From NCBI GenBank assembly GCA_033297075.1, contig MU858124.1, positions 62,001-126,000 on the forward strand: 64,000 nt of DNA, read 5' to 3'. Under the pieces are notes generated by a model that was given only the letters and a program-made list of their open reading frames with translations, was not told the DNA's origin and did not search any database. The stretch is from Rhypophila decipiens. Taxonomy: Eukaryota; Ascomycota; Sordariomycetes; Sordariales; Naviculisporaceae. Positions 44,424 to 58,183 of the stretch are shown here, one piece after another; the stretch's first letter is position 1; each line of letters starts with the position of its first letter. A program made the translations under genes and the position numbers.

Positions 44424-45038
44424 ATGCTCGTCACACAAATTTCGGCTGTCATCGCCGCCATCCCCATGGCTGCTGCCCTCAGCGTCAGGGGCGGCCCCGG
44501 TGGCGGATGGGGGCATGGCGGCGGCCACTGGGGCGGTCACCACGATGGTGACCATGAGCCCGAGCATGAGCTCGAGAAGTTCAGAATCGTTACCTACGAC
44601 CTGGAGTATGCCCTGACCAAGGAGTACTACACCCTCAGCCCCGTGGACGACGGTCAATACAAGCTCTGGCAGACCGAGGACAAGGACGACTCCGGCACCT
44701 TCGAGGTCACCGAGGACGGTTTCCTCGAGTGGGTCACGCCCGACGGAGAGGAGAATCTCGTCGCGTCCTACGACATCGCCGATTTCGGAGAGCTAGCTGT
44801 TCCTTTGGCTTTCTCAGCACCCGAGACGGCCGAAACAGAGTGGAAGTGGATCGTTGATTACCACGACTATACCCTTGTCCTATACCACAGCGCTTCCACC
44901 ACCCCTTACTTCCTTCTTGTCTGCACCAGCGAGGACCCGGAGGCTAGGTTCTTGGCTGTTGGAGTCGTGGGTAACACTTACGCCGACTGCGTCGCCGTCC
45001 ATCTCGACATTGAGGACGTGGATGAGAAGGAGGACTAA
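44424..45038 (+). CDS. Small secreted protein, His/Gly-rich N-terminus
   Basis: A single exon of 204 residues. The start has a strong context (CACCATGC) and gives a signal peptide (MLVTQISAVIAAIPMAAALS). A His/Gly-rich segment follows (residues about 22-45, GHGGGHWGGHHDGDHE), which could bind metal ions. The acidic C-terminal domain starts FRIVTYDLEYALTKEYYTL and ends YADCVAVHLDIEDVDEKED, with two cysteines that probably pair. The C-terminal domain lines up along its length with that of the broken gene just upstream, so the two look like an old tandem duplication. I recognise no named family. Secretion is well supported. Confidence 0.75.
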   Translation: MLVTQISAVIAAIPMAAALSVRGGPGGGWGHGGGHWGGHHDGDHEPEHELEKFRIVTYDLEYALTKEYYTLSPVDDGQYKLWQTEDKDDSGTFEVTEDGFLEWVTPDGEENLVASYDIADFGELAVPLAFSAPETAETEWKWIVDYHDYTLVLYHSASTTPYFLLVCTSEDPEARFLAVGVVGNTYADCVAVHLDIEDVDEKED

Positions 45039-48000
45039 ATATCCGCATACTAATTCCCGCCTCTTTCCGCCTACTTCTCGTGGTAACAAAGGCTTCGCCT
45101 GGTAGCTGGGCTTTGCTAGGGGGCTTATGAACTCACTCGTCATGTATTCCACGCTATTATGTGAGGCAGGACACCAGGGCATGGAGGCTGGTGACGCTTT
45201 AGCGATTGGCTCAGTTTTGTCTTCTCTCTATGGCAACGATTCTTATTTCCAATGGGGCTGGTGTTTGTAGGATTCTTGGTTTCTGACTTTGTTCGAGAGG
45301 ACCAGTCCTTTTTTCAATTCCCTTCATACATGCTATTTCACGGATTCATCTCTTTTTTCTCTCAGCGCCAAATATGTGATAGGCGTCACCATCATAATTA
45401 TATTCATCACCTCCTCATAACCTGATTAACGTGCTTTTTGTTGGTTCCATTCTGATTTGTCCCTTTCGAATCTCTTGCATGAAATTAAGCCTAGGATTTA
45501 GACTTTGACACTTCATAGCCTCGCAAGCATCTCCCGCGAGAACGATCCCTAAGACTCTGAGACTCATGCCACAATTCTTTTAATATTACGGTGATGGTCA
45601 GATGACGATAAAAGCGTACAAGAATCACAAGCTTCGTAAAGAGTTCTCGATACTGCAGCTACCCGGTTCCATCATCTTAAACTCCAAATCCATCCAGATG
45701 CATTCGGAGATCGGCACGTATCACCCGACATGCAAGTCATGAGTAGGAAGTATATTTTGAGTAAAGTTCCAGTGAGTCTGAGCAGCAGATATCACCATAG
45801 ACTTGTGTATGAACTTCAGGGTGCGGTTCAGTACGACCGCAACCGTTGTAAAGCCGAGGTGAACCTTAACCCATTTGTTGTAGAAAAAGACACTGCCTCG
45901 AGGCTGGAACCTGGAACAGCAATAGCTTTCGTACCGAAATACTTATGCCATGTAGCGATCTGTTAGACACAAAAGGACTTCCAGATTCATTAGGCTCTGA
46001 GTTCTGTGAAACGTCAACACTAATACAGTAGTACAAAACCTCCCCGGAGACTTCCAGATACGAAGAACTACAACCATAGAAGGAGGTAACTACCTTCTTT
46101 AGCCAATATATATCCACATAATGACGGGGATAGTGAGTGATCACGCTACACAAACAGACAACCCATCGAACATGACAGAATGAGAACTTTGCAGGTCGTA
46201 CTGCATTTCTCCCATGTACTGACTACCGAGGTACTACCGAGCTCCCCTAATACCAAGCCGTTTGTTCCTCCATCATAGTCTGAGCCTCCGAGTTACGATG
46301 TACGATGGGAACCCCCCACGGGTCCTGGTGTACGCGACTAGGATCTCGAAGTGGGACACAGGAGAAGGCATCAAGGCAACCAATACGTTCATCACACGAG
46401 TACAATCCCATGGTCTATAGGTAGCCGCACTACAAGAAGAAGGGCCCAACTTCGATGTGATCTACATGGAGAAAGTGCGGAAAATATCAACTCAGTGTAA
46501 TAAACCGACCGAATCCGACATGCCTTGCTGTCAATGGGGCCTGCTGACCTACCTGTGGTGATACAACAAATGAAATATCAAGATCACATTCGAAGGGCAA
46601 TGCTCGCCTATTTACTTCCCTCGATGAGTCCTAAGTCACTTATGGACATGTGTCTACTATACATGGAGGATCTGACGAGAACAGCTTGGCAGACGGGTAT
46701 CTGCATCTGCAAAATGCCTTTTAGGTCCAGTAGCGATATGGAAATATAGAATCTTGTTGCCGGTGAGGAGTCCTACATGCCTCTAGACTTGGCCATGAGA
46801 GATAAACACGGTGCAGAATACGAACAGCGATCGGTGGCGAGTTTCATACTGGACATGACAAGTCGTAGATGTCATGTACACGACTCACTTATTCTTGCCC
46901 GTGAAAGGTCCGACATCAAGAGGAGGGCCGCGTATACGCATGAAGGGCCGGTCCGTCTATGGTAGTAATTGTGGCATAGGCAGAGGCGATGATGATCGTA
47001 TATACCAAGAAAAGTTCAGGTATTATACAAAGCTCAGGTGTTACGAAACTAGATGATAAAGAAGGGAAGTTAGTTTGTTTACATGTGAAGAACGAACACG
47101 GGAGGTGATGATGACCCCCACCCTCTTTCATGCAAAAAAAGAAATGCAAACACCAGAAACGGATGTGCCGTGTAATAGATGGATCGATATAGCGAGACAT
47201 GTCGCTCGAGGTACCTTGATACCTGGTGAGCAGGTGGTCTCTCCTTTCCGTGGCCACTTGACCTGTCTGGAGGACATGGCGTTGATGTGCAGCTGGGGTA
47301 TCTCATCCTAACAGCTCTGCACGGTATTCCCAACGGAGAACGGGCTCTCATGTTGCAGTGTTCCCATACAAGCTGAAAGTCCATAGCAGGAGTTTAGGAA
47401 GAACCAACATATGCAAACAAGAAATGGAGAAGTGTAGACGTCATGCAAGACATGAAGCGAGACAGCTGACCCCTAGCTGCTGCTTAGTCCAACCACACCT
47501 TTCTATCATTGCATGTGGCTTCCACTGACGGGCGGCCATGCATGAATGTCCTAGTCCAGTTTGGTGGTTTGTTTAGACGTCGGTGCCATCGACAATAAAC
47601 CTGGATACGACCGCCCACTCTTGCCGCGGTACGGTATCGAAACCCGCCTATCTAGGTGCCTACCCTACCTGATGTCTCACCTTTACTGCCTATCCGATTA
47701 TCGATCGCTGCGGAATGATTCTTTCCCGGAATGCCGCATGTTCTGGAGCCTGCCGATGACACAGAACCGGTTGTGGGAAGTCCCGGGTGTCTCAGTTAGA
47801 CAGTTTTGATGGCCAAGTCGATAAGGTGTGTCTTGGAAGACACAAAGATCTACAGAATGTCGGAGGAAGAGGGAACTTTTGAGACGCACCCATGAAGACA
47901 ACTTAGACAAGAGGTTAGCAGGCCTGATGGAACGATAGAATCACCTATCATATGCAGCACTTGAATCAATAAAACAAACAAAGCTGAAAGACGAGCCATG

Positions 48001-51000
48001 AGTATTGCCACACCTCGCCAACAAGCCAAGAAAGGGTGGGCTGTTGATATTTTGAAAGCCTCGTTTCGAACCTAGCGTCATTGTGAAAAGGTTGCTTGAA
48101 ACCGATAAAGCAGGATAAGACCTTGAATAGGAGACGAATCTTGTCAGACAAGTTTCCATGATATTCACCTGAGTACGTAATCAGAGGCTTTGCCTCTGCT
48201 GTCCGGCATCAGGTCGCCAAAGCATAACCTTGGGAGCATAAACAGTGAGGGTAGCAACACGAGATGATGCAAATGGTGTGGGGAGGTTCTGGCGTGCAAC
48301 CGGATATAGCAACCTGACATATGAGGCTCCTCAGACCGCACGCGTGGATCAACATGGATAAAGAGCGTGAACCGCACTTGGGTGTATCGTCGGGACTGAA
48401 GGTGCTCGTCGTTTAGAGGCCGATATGACATGCTCAGAGTCCCGCCCCGTGGTGTGGGTTACGTTTGAGCGTAAGACTGCCGCCAGCCGATGGTCATGGG
48501 TCATAGACTGCATATCAAGAGCAGAAAGGAAGCCCAGGGAACCACCTATCATGTGGTGGGATCATGGCTCGGATGGGCCACCACTAGTGGGTCGCCAATG
48601 ATTTCCTTGTAAAGGGTGTGCTTTGGACGAGCCACGAACATGTGGCGTGAGGAAGCAAGGAGGCTGAGGTGCCAAAGGGTGGCGATCATGTTTTGGTACT
48701 GCTTAGAGCGTCAGTCCGGGGAAGCACACCACCGCCAGCAAGGTTGTGGGTGGCAGTTATACTAGGACCGTCTACAACGTGGATGAATGTGGCTTGCATT
48801 GCGTCTCCGGGGAGAGTCGAGGCCGCAGGACGCAGCGTCTCAATCTACGCGAGAGAGACTTTGCTTAAGGAGATGGTGTATCAAGAAATAGACAGAAATG
48901 AAGGCCAACCCCGAAAAGTCCGAAGGATGTCCACATGGGAAGTCACGCGCAAGAGGATCTGACGGCAAACGTGAACTTAACACGAGGACTATGAGGAAGA
49001 GATTGCTGAGCTCTGTGGGGTGTGGCTGAGAAATCGAGAGAAAGCAGCCTCTTGCATGAAGACCATGGGCCCCAGGGGAGAGCTGTAGATTGGCCTTCCC
49101 CAAAAGGGTGTTGTCAAGCTGCAGGCATCGGCAGGGAGGGTGGACGGACTTGCTCCGTGATTTGCGGAAGCGGGACAACAGGCATCACATCCATCCTCCA
49201 CAAGCATTGCTGGGCCTGCCATCCTCGAACGATGAGCGTGGCTGCAACGGTATGGTCGGGATCATGGATTCTCTTGCCATGCTCCATTTGAGCCAGAGGT
49301 GATAGACGGTTGGTCCTATGGCATTGGTAGCTGCGAGATCATCGGAGACTGCATTCCCGCCCTCGCATCTGCAAACATCCCGTTGACGACGAGAAGCGAA
49401 TTTGACACATTGTGAAGGAGTTTGGATGGACAGCTGGCACTCGCCAAAAGATATCATTTTGTCGTTCGGCCGGCCAGCCAAGAATCCGTTGCCGACAGGC
49501 CTGGAAGGGCTGATGTCCAGTGAGATGGAGGTGTGGGGTAAGACGGCGCGGAAGGGGAGCGAGCGGAACCTGATTGGAACAGAAGGGAGGTTGGCTTTCG
49601 GGGGACACGAGAACGGAGGCAATGCGAGGCTTGACTCTCTCTCACTCTGAGACGTTGTGGTTGTGAGTGTGACAGACGGGATAAACGAACCTCAACACTT
49701 GTGGGGTGGCAGGGGGTGCTACCTAGCAGAAAGATCAAGATTTCCGAGGACAGGCAGACACTGGTAGCGACAACTTCCACAAACCAACCGGCCACGGCCA
49801 CACCGTTGGTGGACATAGAGTTCGACGTTGAACTAATGTTCAAGGTGAGTGTCCTTGAAAGTTGAGAGCCGGTGAACAGATGTGCGTGGAGCAGGGATGG
49901 CATTTCGTGCAGAAACGCCACCATGCATATTGGAAGATCTCCGCAGCTGTCGGCTGTGTTTACTTTCCTCGTCTGCGGTCACCACAGTGTTCAATATTGG
50001 GCGACTCGTTGGTTGGTGATGAATCGAAATAGAAGTCTGCCAAGATAGAGACAAGGTCGAAAACCGGTGGAGCGTGTGAAACCTGCCATTGTTCTGCTCA
50101 TCATCTGTTTCGGCTTGTTCCTCAGCAGAGGGTGTCGGAACGTTGGGGTTGCATTGCTCTGCCGAGACTTCGTGTCTGAGTACGAAAGCCTCTCGACAGA
50201 ACGGAACCCATCGATATAGAATACATCATGTCGGTGGACAAGCTTGTTTGGCGTGTTTGGCTGGATGGGAAAACGCGGTTGTGGTGCAACACATCTGGAA
50301 AGCCGGAATGAGGTAAGCGTGAAATCCTTGAGTGTGGCCAGACAAACGGAAAATAACAGGACCAGGGGTATGGAGATGGGGGGATGTATTGGTGATATTG
50401 ATCTCGACCACAGCTGTCATGTCAGCCATGCAAAGCCCACGCAGCTTGATGACATTATATTGTTTCCTTCTTGCCTCTGTTACGGTGTCGAGGTGCTGTG
50501 CAGCATGATTCGTACCTGTGCGGGATGGCGGCGGCCAGACCATGCTAGACCGACGGTTTCCTATCTTTTGCTGCTTATCGCGTCTCATCGAATACGTACC
50601 CCAGACTTTAGATTACCATCGTCCAATCAGAGACAAGACGGAGAATTGCCATTCGAGATTAGCGCAGTTGGGGGCGATTGGAACTTTGGGCGCTGACGTT
50701 GTGGTGGGTGGCTTCGATTTGTCACCAAGCTCCAGCTTGGACGGACTGCAGAGGCAGCAAACCGTCAACGGCGTGACCGTTTTGGCGTTGAAGATGAGGG
50801 AATGCCGTGGCTTTGAGAACATTGAGTTTCCGGGACGTCAAGGTTAAAGATGCTCGCAGCCCGGACGGTGGCAGGGTGGAACACCGGGATTGTGCAAAGT
50901 TGGTCTGTGCTCCCGCCGTGTCCGGTAGCCGGACCCACGGGACTGGCAGATTACCGGGTAATCCACAGGGCAGGTTCGAGATGGGTGGGTACGGGTATTG

Positions 51001-52725
51001 GACACCGCCTGGAAGCTGTCGAAATTTACGTTTAATTATTTCATTAACATTTGGGGTGTACAACGTGTCCTAACTTATAATTCCATGCAGGTGATAAAGG
51101 GGACAAAATTCCTTCCATCCCTTGTGCTGCACGCATGTTCCATCAGTCCATATATGTTGGTACAATACAAGAGGTACTCTAATGGTACCTACTGTAATTT
51201 CGAGGGAGCCTTTGAAACCCTGGGATCATGCTTGGCCATCCTCACAGCGGCCATTAAAAAAGGATCGCACGGACGACCCAGGAAGGTTTTGTCCGAAAAG
51301 CCAGCAAGGCCCTTTTCATCTTGTGACGGAGCAAAGTACTTTAAAGATACCTCCATTCCTCACCGAAGTCGACGCCCGGGGCGATGATATTACCGTATTT
51401 ACAAGTACGTATGTGTGCGTATAGCGTGCTAAGGACCCCCACACTCCAAATATGGTCATGCATCACTGGGGGTCATCACCCCCAAGGTCACCACAGATTG
51501 AGCAAAACGCGGGGTCAGGGCAAGGAAGCCTGGGAAAGTGACTCCAACCAGGCCCTCCTTCCATCTTGGCCCATCTTGTCCTACGGAGTACCTATATTGT
51601 CCTGTCTCTCTTCCCTTCCCACCACATCTTCCATCAGACAACTGAATCCATCAGCCAACCATCACCAGGCTAGGCAGTACAAGTTCCATGGCTACCAGTT
51701 TCCGGGGTATGCACACACAAGTCCACCCTGGCAACACTGAAATCCCATCGTACACTAGGTATCTTACAAGCTGGGACATGTCGAAATCTTCATATACATT
51801 GTTGATTTGACGGGATCGGGCTCCCAGCCTGTGCCAACAAGTTGCCTCGTGAGAATACACACCGGCTCGCTCGGCTGAGTCAAAGGCTTGTCTTCTCGAA
51901 CTGGGCAGACCAGCAATTAACGTAAAAAGTCGGGACAACCCCGCGTGAGTTGGTGACTCTCGCTTCCCATTTAGCTGCATCAATCATTCTTCAACCTCCC
52001 AGATCGAACCCCTCGAACCAGCATCGGGATCCCGAAGGGCATTCGACGTCGACGCTATCTAAAGGACTGAGGGAAGCGTGGGATTTGGTGGCATTTATCG
52101 TATATAGGACTCTGTATGTGCTTCCATATGTTCCATTTATTTTTATACTCTCTTGGCAACTCTTAACTGCTTCAAAGATCACCGTTGTACACACACACTA
52201 CCGTATGTTGCTTGGGGCAGTTGGGGTATTGACATCCAGCGGATATCGGCCAGTGACCGCTGGCGATTGGGACTCCAACTCGGTGCCTTGGACTTGAATT
52301 GCTCGGCTCGCCCCATTCATACATCCCGCCATCTCCCCTCACTTCTGCATCACCTCCCCTTTCCCGGCCCATTGTTATCTATCAAGACCCTTTCACCACT
52401 TATCTTCACACGCCCGAATAACTTCATTTTTTATACGATTTCTGACCTTATAGGTTGCTCTTTTGCTGTCGCCTTGCGCGCCTGATCTTTATCGCAGTGT
52501 CAGACCTTGGTTTTATCCAATTGGCGACAGGTGACAGGTGGCCCGCGTGCCCCTCCCACCGCCTTGGTACTGATACCACCGATACGACAACCTAAAATTG
52601 CGCTGAAGAAACCGGGCCGCCCCTCCACCGCCCAAATTCCCCTCCAAAGCGCCTTGGGGCCTCAGCCCACCACAACTTCTTCCCAAACTACCAAAAAAAA
52701 TCGAAGCATCCTCCATTGCCCGACC
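45039..52725. other. Gene-poor 7.7-kb stretch
   Basis: I find no protein gene, tRNA or rRNA here. Open stretches up to about 156 codons occur (for example minus strand 49924-49454 and plus strand 50244-50696) but show no domains, compositional bias or splice-linked extension. Base composition is ordinary rather than AT-rich, so it is not an obvious RIP island. The right third, just before the CCCH gene, has a TGAGTCA site at about 51876 and a CT-rich leader. It may be a long regulatory region or hold noncoding transcripts. Confidence 0.45.
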
Positions 52726-54929
52726 ATGTCTGGAGAACCGACCCCGACCCAGAGCGATTATCGCCACCTGAGAACAGGAAGCCTGAATATTCCGCCTTCG
52801 AACGGCCATTCCGGTGGGATGATGAGCCCAATGCCTGGTGCTCAAAGATTTGACGGGCCTAGAAGCCCTCCGAGTAAGTTGTGACACCTTCGGCGGCGAT
52901 CCCGACGTTCCTCTCCGCTCCCGGCCGAGACACGGCGCGAGAACAATCTACCCCTTTTCTCCATCTTGGACGCGCTTGTGCGCTGTGTGCCCTTTTCCGT
53001 CGCTCCACGGCCCTTAGCTGTCCCGATCGCTAACTGTTGCATCTTGCCATAGACACATCTCACGTCCCCTGCAAGTTCTTCCGTCAAGGAGCTTGCCAGG
53101 CCGGTAAAGCCTGCCCGTTCAGCCATGACCTCGGCGCGGCAGCCGAGATGGTTTGCAAGTACTTCGCAAAGGTACGAGGTTGAATCCTTCCCTCCCGCCG
53201 GTTCACGATCGATTTGGGTTTCGCCGTCGCACTATCCAGGAGTGGTGGACATAACTCGAGGCTCGCTCGGTGCTAACTTTAGGTGTCACCTTGTGTGTAG
53301 GGCAACTGCAAGTTTGGCCCGAAATGTGCCAACATCCACGTGCTACCAGATGGCCGCCGCGTCAACTATGGCAAGAATGGTGTGACAGTCGGGGGTCCTC
53401 CTCTCGGAGCCCGTGTCAACCCCAACACGTACCACCAACCCTCCAACAGCGCCCTCACGAACTCGTTTCTGCGTGCCGACGCCATTCCTCCATACACTAC
53501 CACGAGCCCCTATGGTATTCCAGACGACCACTATGGTCACCAGCTCAGCCATCACCCCAGCATGGAGAACGGTCTCCCGACGATTGATACTACATACACA
53601 TCGAACCCCGCATCGGTTTATGGCTCTCCCGGACGAGACGAGGACGCCAATCGACTGGGGCTTGGCTTGTCCCCCATCAACGCAAAGGGACTCTCCGTCC
53701 TCGACGCTCCTCTGCCAGCATCCTTTGATAGCAACGGAATATCCCACGCCGCGCGTTACGGCCCTTGGCCATCTTCAGTGCCCTCCAAATTTGGTCTCGA
53801 GTCGCCACCGCACTCGCTCAGTGCCGCCAAGGACAGCCGTACATCCGAGACCCTGAAGCTCCTGCATAGTTCAGCTTTTGGCAGCGACTCTCTCACGGCA
53901 ATCGAAAATGGCTTTGGGAGCAGCCCGCCGACTGGCTCCGTATCTCACAGCTTGGCCTTTGGTGGGGAAGAGTACTTTGGGAAGCGGCCAATGCATAGCT
54001 CGTTGCGCTACGCCAAGAAAGGGATCATCAGTAGCAGCGCCCCTAAGATTGACCGCGACTGGGATCCTGGTTTCTTCTTTGAGGAGGATATGGTGCCTGG
54101 GTCGTTGGCGAATGAGGTTCTGACTCCAGCAGAGAAAGCCAGAAGGGGCTCGACAGCCAACACTATGCGCCCCACTGAAGGTTTGGGTTCGTTGACAGAC
54201 TCGGTCCCAATAGCCACAAAATTTGGCAGCCCAGCGAGTCCAAGCCGGTGGGGCCCGCTCTTCCAACGGCAAAAGGAGGAGGAAGCAGCCGCCGGCTTGG
54301 ATATGAGCACCGGCAGTTACGGTGGAGGGGCGAGCCGTTCCTTCAAGCATACATCGGCATTCGGCCATGTCGGCAGCCCGCTGCGAAATTCCAGCTTGGC
54401 AAGTGGGATTGCGGCCGAACTCAATGGCGACTCGGGTCTCAACAGACCTGGTCCCGGAAGCCGAAACGACAGCGGCAATGGGTCTCTCTCTGCCCTCACT
54501 CAACAGCTCCAGCGCACGCGTCTCGGCGAGGATTCGTCCGGAAGCCCCACTCCCCGACCCTATCTGAACGTGTCTCGGAATCCTAGTGGCAACGGACTTG
54601 GGTCCATTGGCTCGGGCGTCGTTGGCAAGGAGCGCGAGAAAGAACGTCCATTAGAACGTCATGTCAGCAGCGGCTCCGTTGGTTCCAACACGGCCGGGCG
54701 ATTCAACCCCATCGACGAGGAGGACCCCGCCTTTGTCTTCAATATGGAAGAAGAGGATGATGCTCAGCTGCGGGCGAGAAAGCGAACTTCTGGTGGCAAC
54801 ATGGGCGCCTCTAGTCCATTGAGTTCTGGATGGAGCTATGCAGCTGCAGCTTCGAGCAACAAAAACACCTCCAACGGCAACACCTCACGAAATGGAGGTG
54901 GCGCGGTTGAAGCCGCGAGCGGGAGATAA
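52726..54929 (+). CDS. Two-finger CCCH zinc-finger protein
   Basis: Three exons, 52726-52873, 53053-53171 and 53301-54929, give 631 residues. Two CCCH fingers of spacing C-x7-C-x5-C-x3-H lie near the N-terminus: CKFFRQGACQAGKACPFSH (Cys56, 64, 70, His74) and CKYFAKGNCKFGPKCANIH (Cys84, 92, 98, His102). The last intron interrupts finger 2, so finger 2 exists only in spliced mRNA. The remaining 530 residues are Ser/Gly/Pro-rich and largely disordered. They include RDWDPGFFFEED, PIDEEDPAFVFNMEEEDD and many possible phosphorylation sites. Tandem CCCH fingers of this kind bind RNA or DNA; the layout resembles fungal LEE1-like proteins, whose role is poorly known. A very long upstream region suggests complex regulation. 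Confidence 0.85.
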
Positions 54930-57900
54930 TTTGTTTTTGACAGACCCCCGCCACGTTTGAAGACTGGCGCATCTGGTTGAAGCATGACACAAAATGTCTA
55001 TGGTCATTGGGACGGAGTACTTGGGTTGTTTTTTCAAGCATTTATATACATCTGCCCTAGATCGAGGTTGGTTTGCTTCAAGGGCTTATGTGCCCAGCGG
55101 ATCATGGAGAGAGGCGTTCAACTTTTGTCATTCAAAGCGCCGGTCATGTCTGCTCGAGATCCTCTTTTCTTGCGTTTCTGTTTGAACCTGGGGTTTGGCA
55201 TAACAACACATCCGCAATGGCAGTTGACCAGTATAAACCCTTTTATCTTTTCCATAGTATACTGTTCACGATGGCTGGGGAAAACTGGAACCGGAAAACA
55301 AAAGAGCCAGGTGGGGTGGTCGGCCTGTTGGGGGTTAATATTGGTAATTGGTATATGGTGTTCGGGTGTTGTTATTATTTGTCTTTTTTCCCCTCGTTCA
55401 CATTTACCACTGCGCCTGGTCCAACAGTTTTCAACTGGTTCACGCGATACCATCCTTCTTTTGGTTCAAAGTTGATACAATTTGAAGTGGTTTGGGCAGC
55501 ATCAGACGTTATCATTATACAATCATGAGCGGCGAATAAACGACGAGGATGAGGGTGGGATGCGCAGGGGAAAAAGGACCATGTTGTTTACTTTCTATTC
55601 TTCCTCCCCTTGATCTTTGTCTCTTTTTAGGCAAACCCCTCAACTTTTGTTAATTATTTGTAGAATACTTTATAGCCTTATTGTCATGAGACAGGTAATA
55701 TGCGTATGGAATGGACTGGGCATATTCGTTATGGTATGGTTGTTCTTCTGCTAAATCTGTTCACATACTTCAAGATATAACATATATATGCTGTTAAAAA
55801 CTGAATATATCACGTTCGACTTATTTCTATTGTCAGTCACGGTCAATTTTGATGAACCTGCGCACGTCCTGACGTGGATCCAAGGCTCTCAAGCAGGGGG
55901 TTAATCGGGCAGGGAGATCACAGGCAATTCAAGGCACATGCTAGAGTCCTTGTTGTTCATACTTTGTGGTTTATGGACAGCCTAGATGTGGCGATATTTA
56001 CACAGGCCGTTAAGCAGGGCTCGGACTCTGAATCACGAGCTGAGCGAGTCCATGGTCACACACCGAGGTGACGAAGTAAGCTCAGCCTCACTCGACCCAA
56101 AGAGGCCACGGTGAACGGGGAAGCCGGTGGAATATCCAATACATGCACATTTGTCAACGACCCGACAGTGTCTGGAACTTGAGTGGAGGGAAAGTATCAA
56201 AGTAGGCAGCAGCCACGAATTCTGTATCATGGACCCCGCCGTAAAATGATTGAAACTTTTGAAACTTTTTCCTCTCGTCGGTTCAACTTACAAGACTAAC
56301 AAGGACTTCCAGGTTGCTGTAGATTTCATGGCATTTACATGAATTGCCCACCATTTATATCTTCACATACCAAAGGAAATATTTCAACGTGCCCGGTGCT
56401 CACGTGGACATCCAATCGGAAACAGATACACCTTTCCCCGGGTGGTAGGAAGCCTTTCTTTCTGCCTAGATTCCAAAGTTCGTTTGACGCATCGCCCGGC
56501 ATCTGTCACAGTAAAGGTGCACTTTAAACCTATCATGATGGGTAGGTACCTGCGTGAACTTGCATGTTCTGCAGTCCGGGGAGTATGTCTTTACATCCGG
56601 GATGGGAACCCAGATGGCCGCATATTCTGCCTTTGCATATGTCCCAGTGCTCACATGAGTAGTTGACAATGAAAGACAAGTTTCAAAACAAATCAGATGA
56701 GTTGAAAGTGTGTTTTGAACCCGGTACCAAGTACCTCTTACCCTGCCACCATGTTACTAGCTCGGTGAGCCGATGGAAAGCCGATCACCTTCATCTTATT
56801 CGTTACATTTTATCCATCCTTCCGCTCTTCGAGGTGGTAATTCAAGAGGCATCGTGCATCCTCGGGCGCCTGGCTAACACTCATTAAAGCCTACATAAAA
56901 GAGAGACCTTACTGTGTTGCTCCACAAATCATGTTCAAGTAGGGCAGTTGCGAATATCATTCGTCCTCTCCAAGATACTGACAGTACCTTTATCAAATAA
57001 GGGTTTAACAGCCTTCTTCAGGTCGAAGGTCGCAAGTTGAAAGTCATGATTCACCAGATTATTGATATTCCCATGGGCCATGATTTCCATGACGCATTTC
57101 ATATATGTAATCACGCATCATCTATATAATCTTCCAAAACAGACCACTCTCTGCTCAGTCCCTGTATTGTTGGTACTGGTTTTATCTATACGAGTATCGA
57201 CCTGCCAGGCTGCCAGTCTCTTGGGGGAAAAAACAATATCACCAACTCTGCACCAGGCTCCAAGGTAAAGTATGTAACGTGGGCAAGGAGTGGACACTGA
57301 GTAGACGATAAAGTAGCAGATTCCCAGCCAGCCGACCAGAAAAATGCCATTTGCCTGACAAGAAGCTGATGTGTGTGTCGTGTGTCGTAAAAGTAGACAG
57401 AAGTGTTGTCCCTGGAAAATAACTTTGACGATCTCCCTCAGACTACGGTACTCACTGTGGCGGAAGAGCTCGACAGATAATGCGCCCTGCGTGGGTGTTG
57501 GTTTATGACTCTTCATTCTGAATAAGGTGCGCAGGCCATTTGTACATCCTTGACGCTTGGGGAAAACAAAAGTGGTGTCGCCGAAGGTGAGGCAGGTGCA
57601 GAGGAAGAATGGGAAATGGAATGGTTACTGATTGCGTAACCACGAGGCGGTGCCCACGGCTCACCAACGCCCCCGATTCCTCCAGTTGCAATAGTATCCC
57701 TGGTACGGTATATGGACAACCACCTTTAGCCTTGCGTGCCATAGCGTGTGTGTCTCCACCAGCTGCCTTGCGTGCCATCCATATCGCGCATAAAAACACA
57801 CCAGCTAGCCTCTTGAGCCGTCCTCCATCCATCTCTTGCATTTCTTGGGCATGCTCCCTCGTCTCAACACGCAGTCCATTAGACCAATGCCACCATTGTA

Positions 57901-58183
57901 TGCCGTCTATATTGCCAATCAACGAACCAAAGCAGAAAGAAAAGAGCGGAAAAGACCAAAGGTAAGATCGAGCGGCGGGATGTCAGTGGAAGTGGAATAA
58001 CACTTTACATGCTCCATGGGGGCGGACGAAGCGAGGATCGCCTTGTGTTCTGGTTCTGCGATATGTGGGGTGGTGGTTCATCTCTCTTTCATCTCTTTTT
58101 ATCTTATATGTTATAGTACAAAGGCTTCTGTATGATTAAAGAAAAAAAGACGACTGCTTCCTCGGTTCCGGTATGTATGTAAT
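54930..58183. other. Intergenic, 3.2 kb between convergent genes
   Basis: No supportable gene. The left part should contain the 3' UTR of the CCCH gene and the right end that of the acyl carrier protein gene. AT-rich patches occur at about 55650-55830. Short open stretches on both strands show no domains. Confidence 0.45.

Noticed and set aside
49454..49924. 156-codon minus-strand open frame in the gene-poor stretch
   Set aside because: Starts with a hydrophobic stretch but then becomes arginine/serine low-complexity with no domain; an equally open frame overlaps it.
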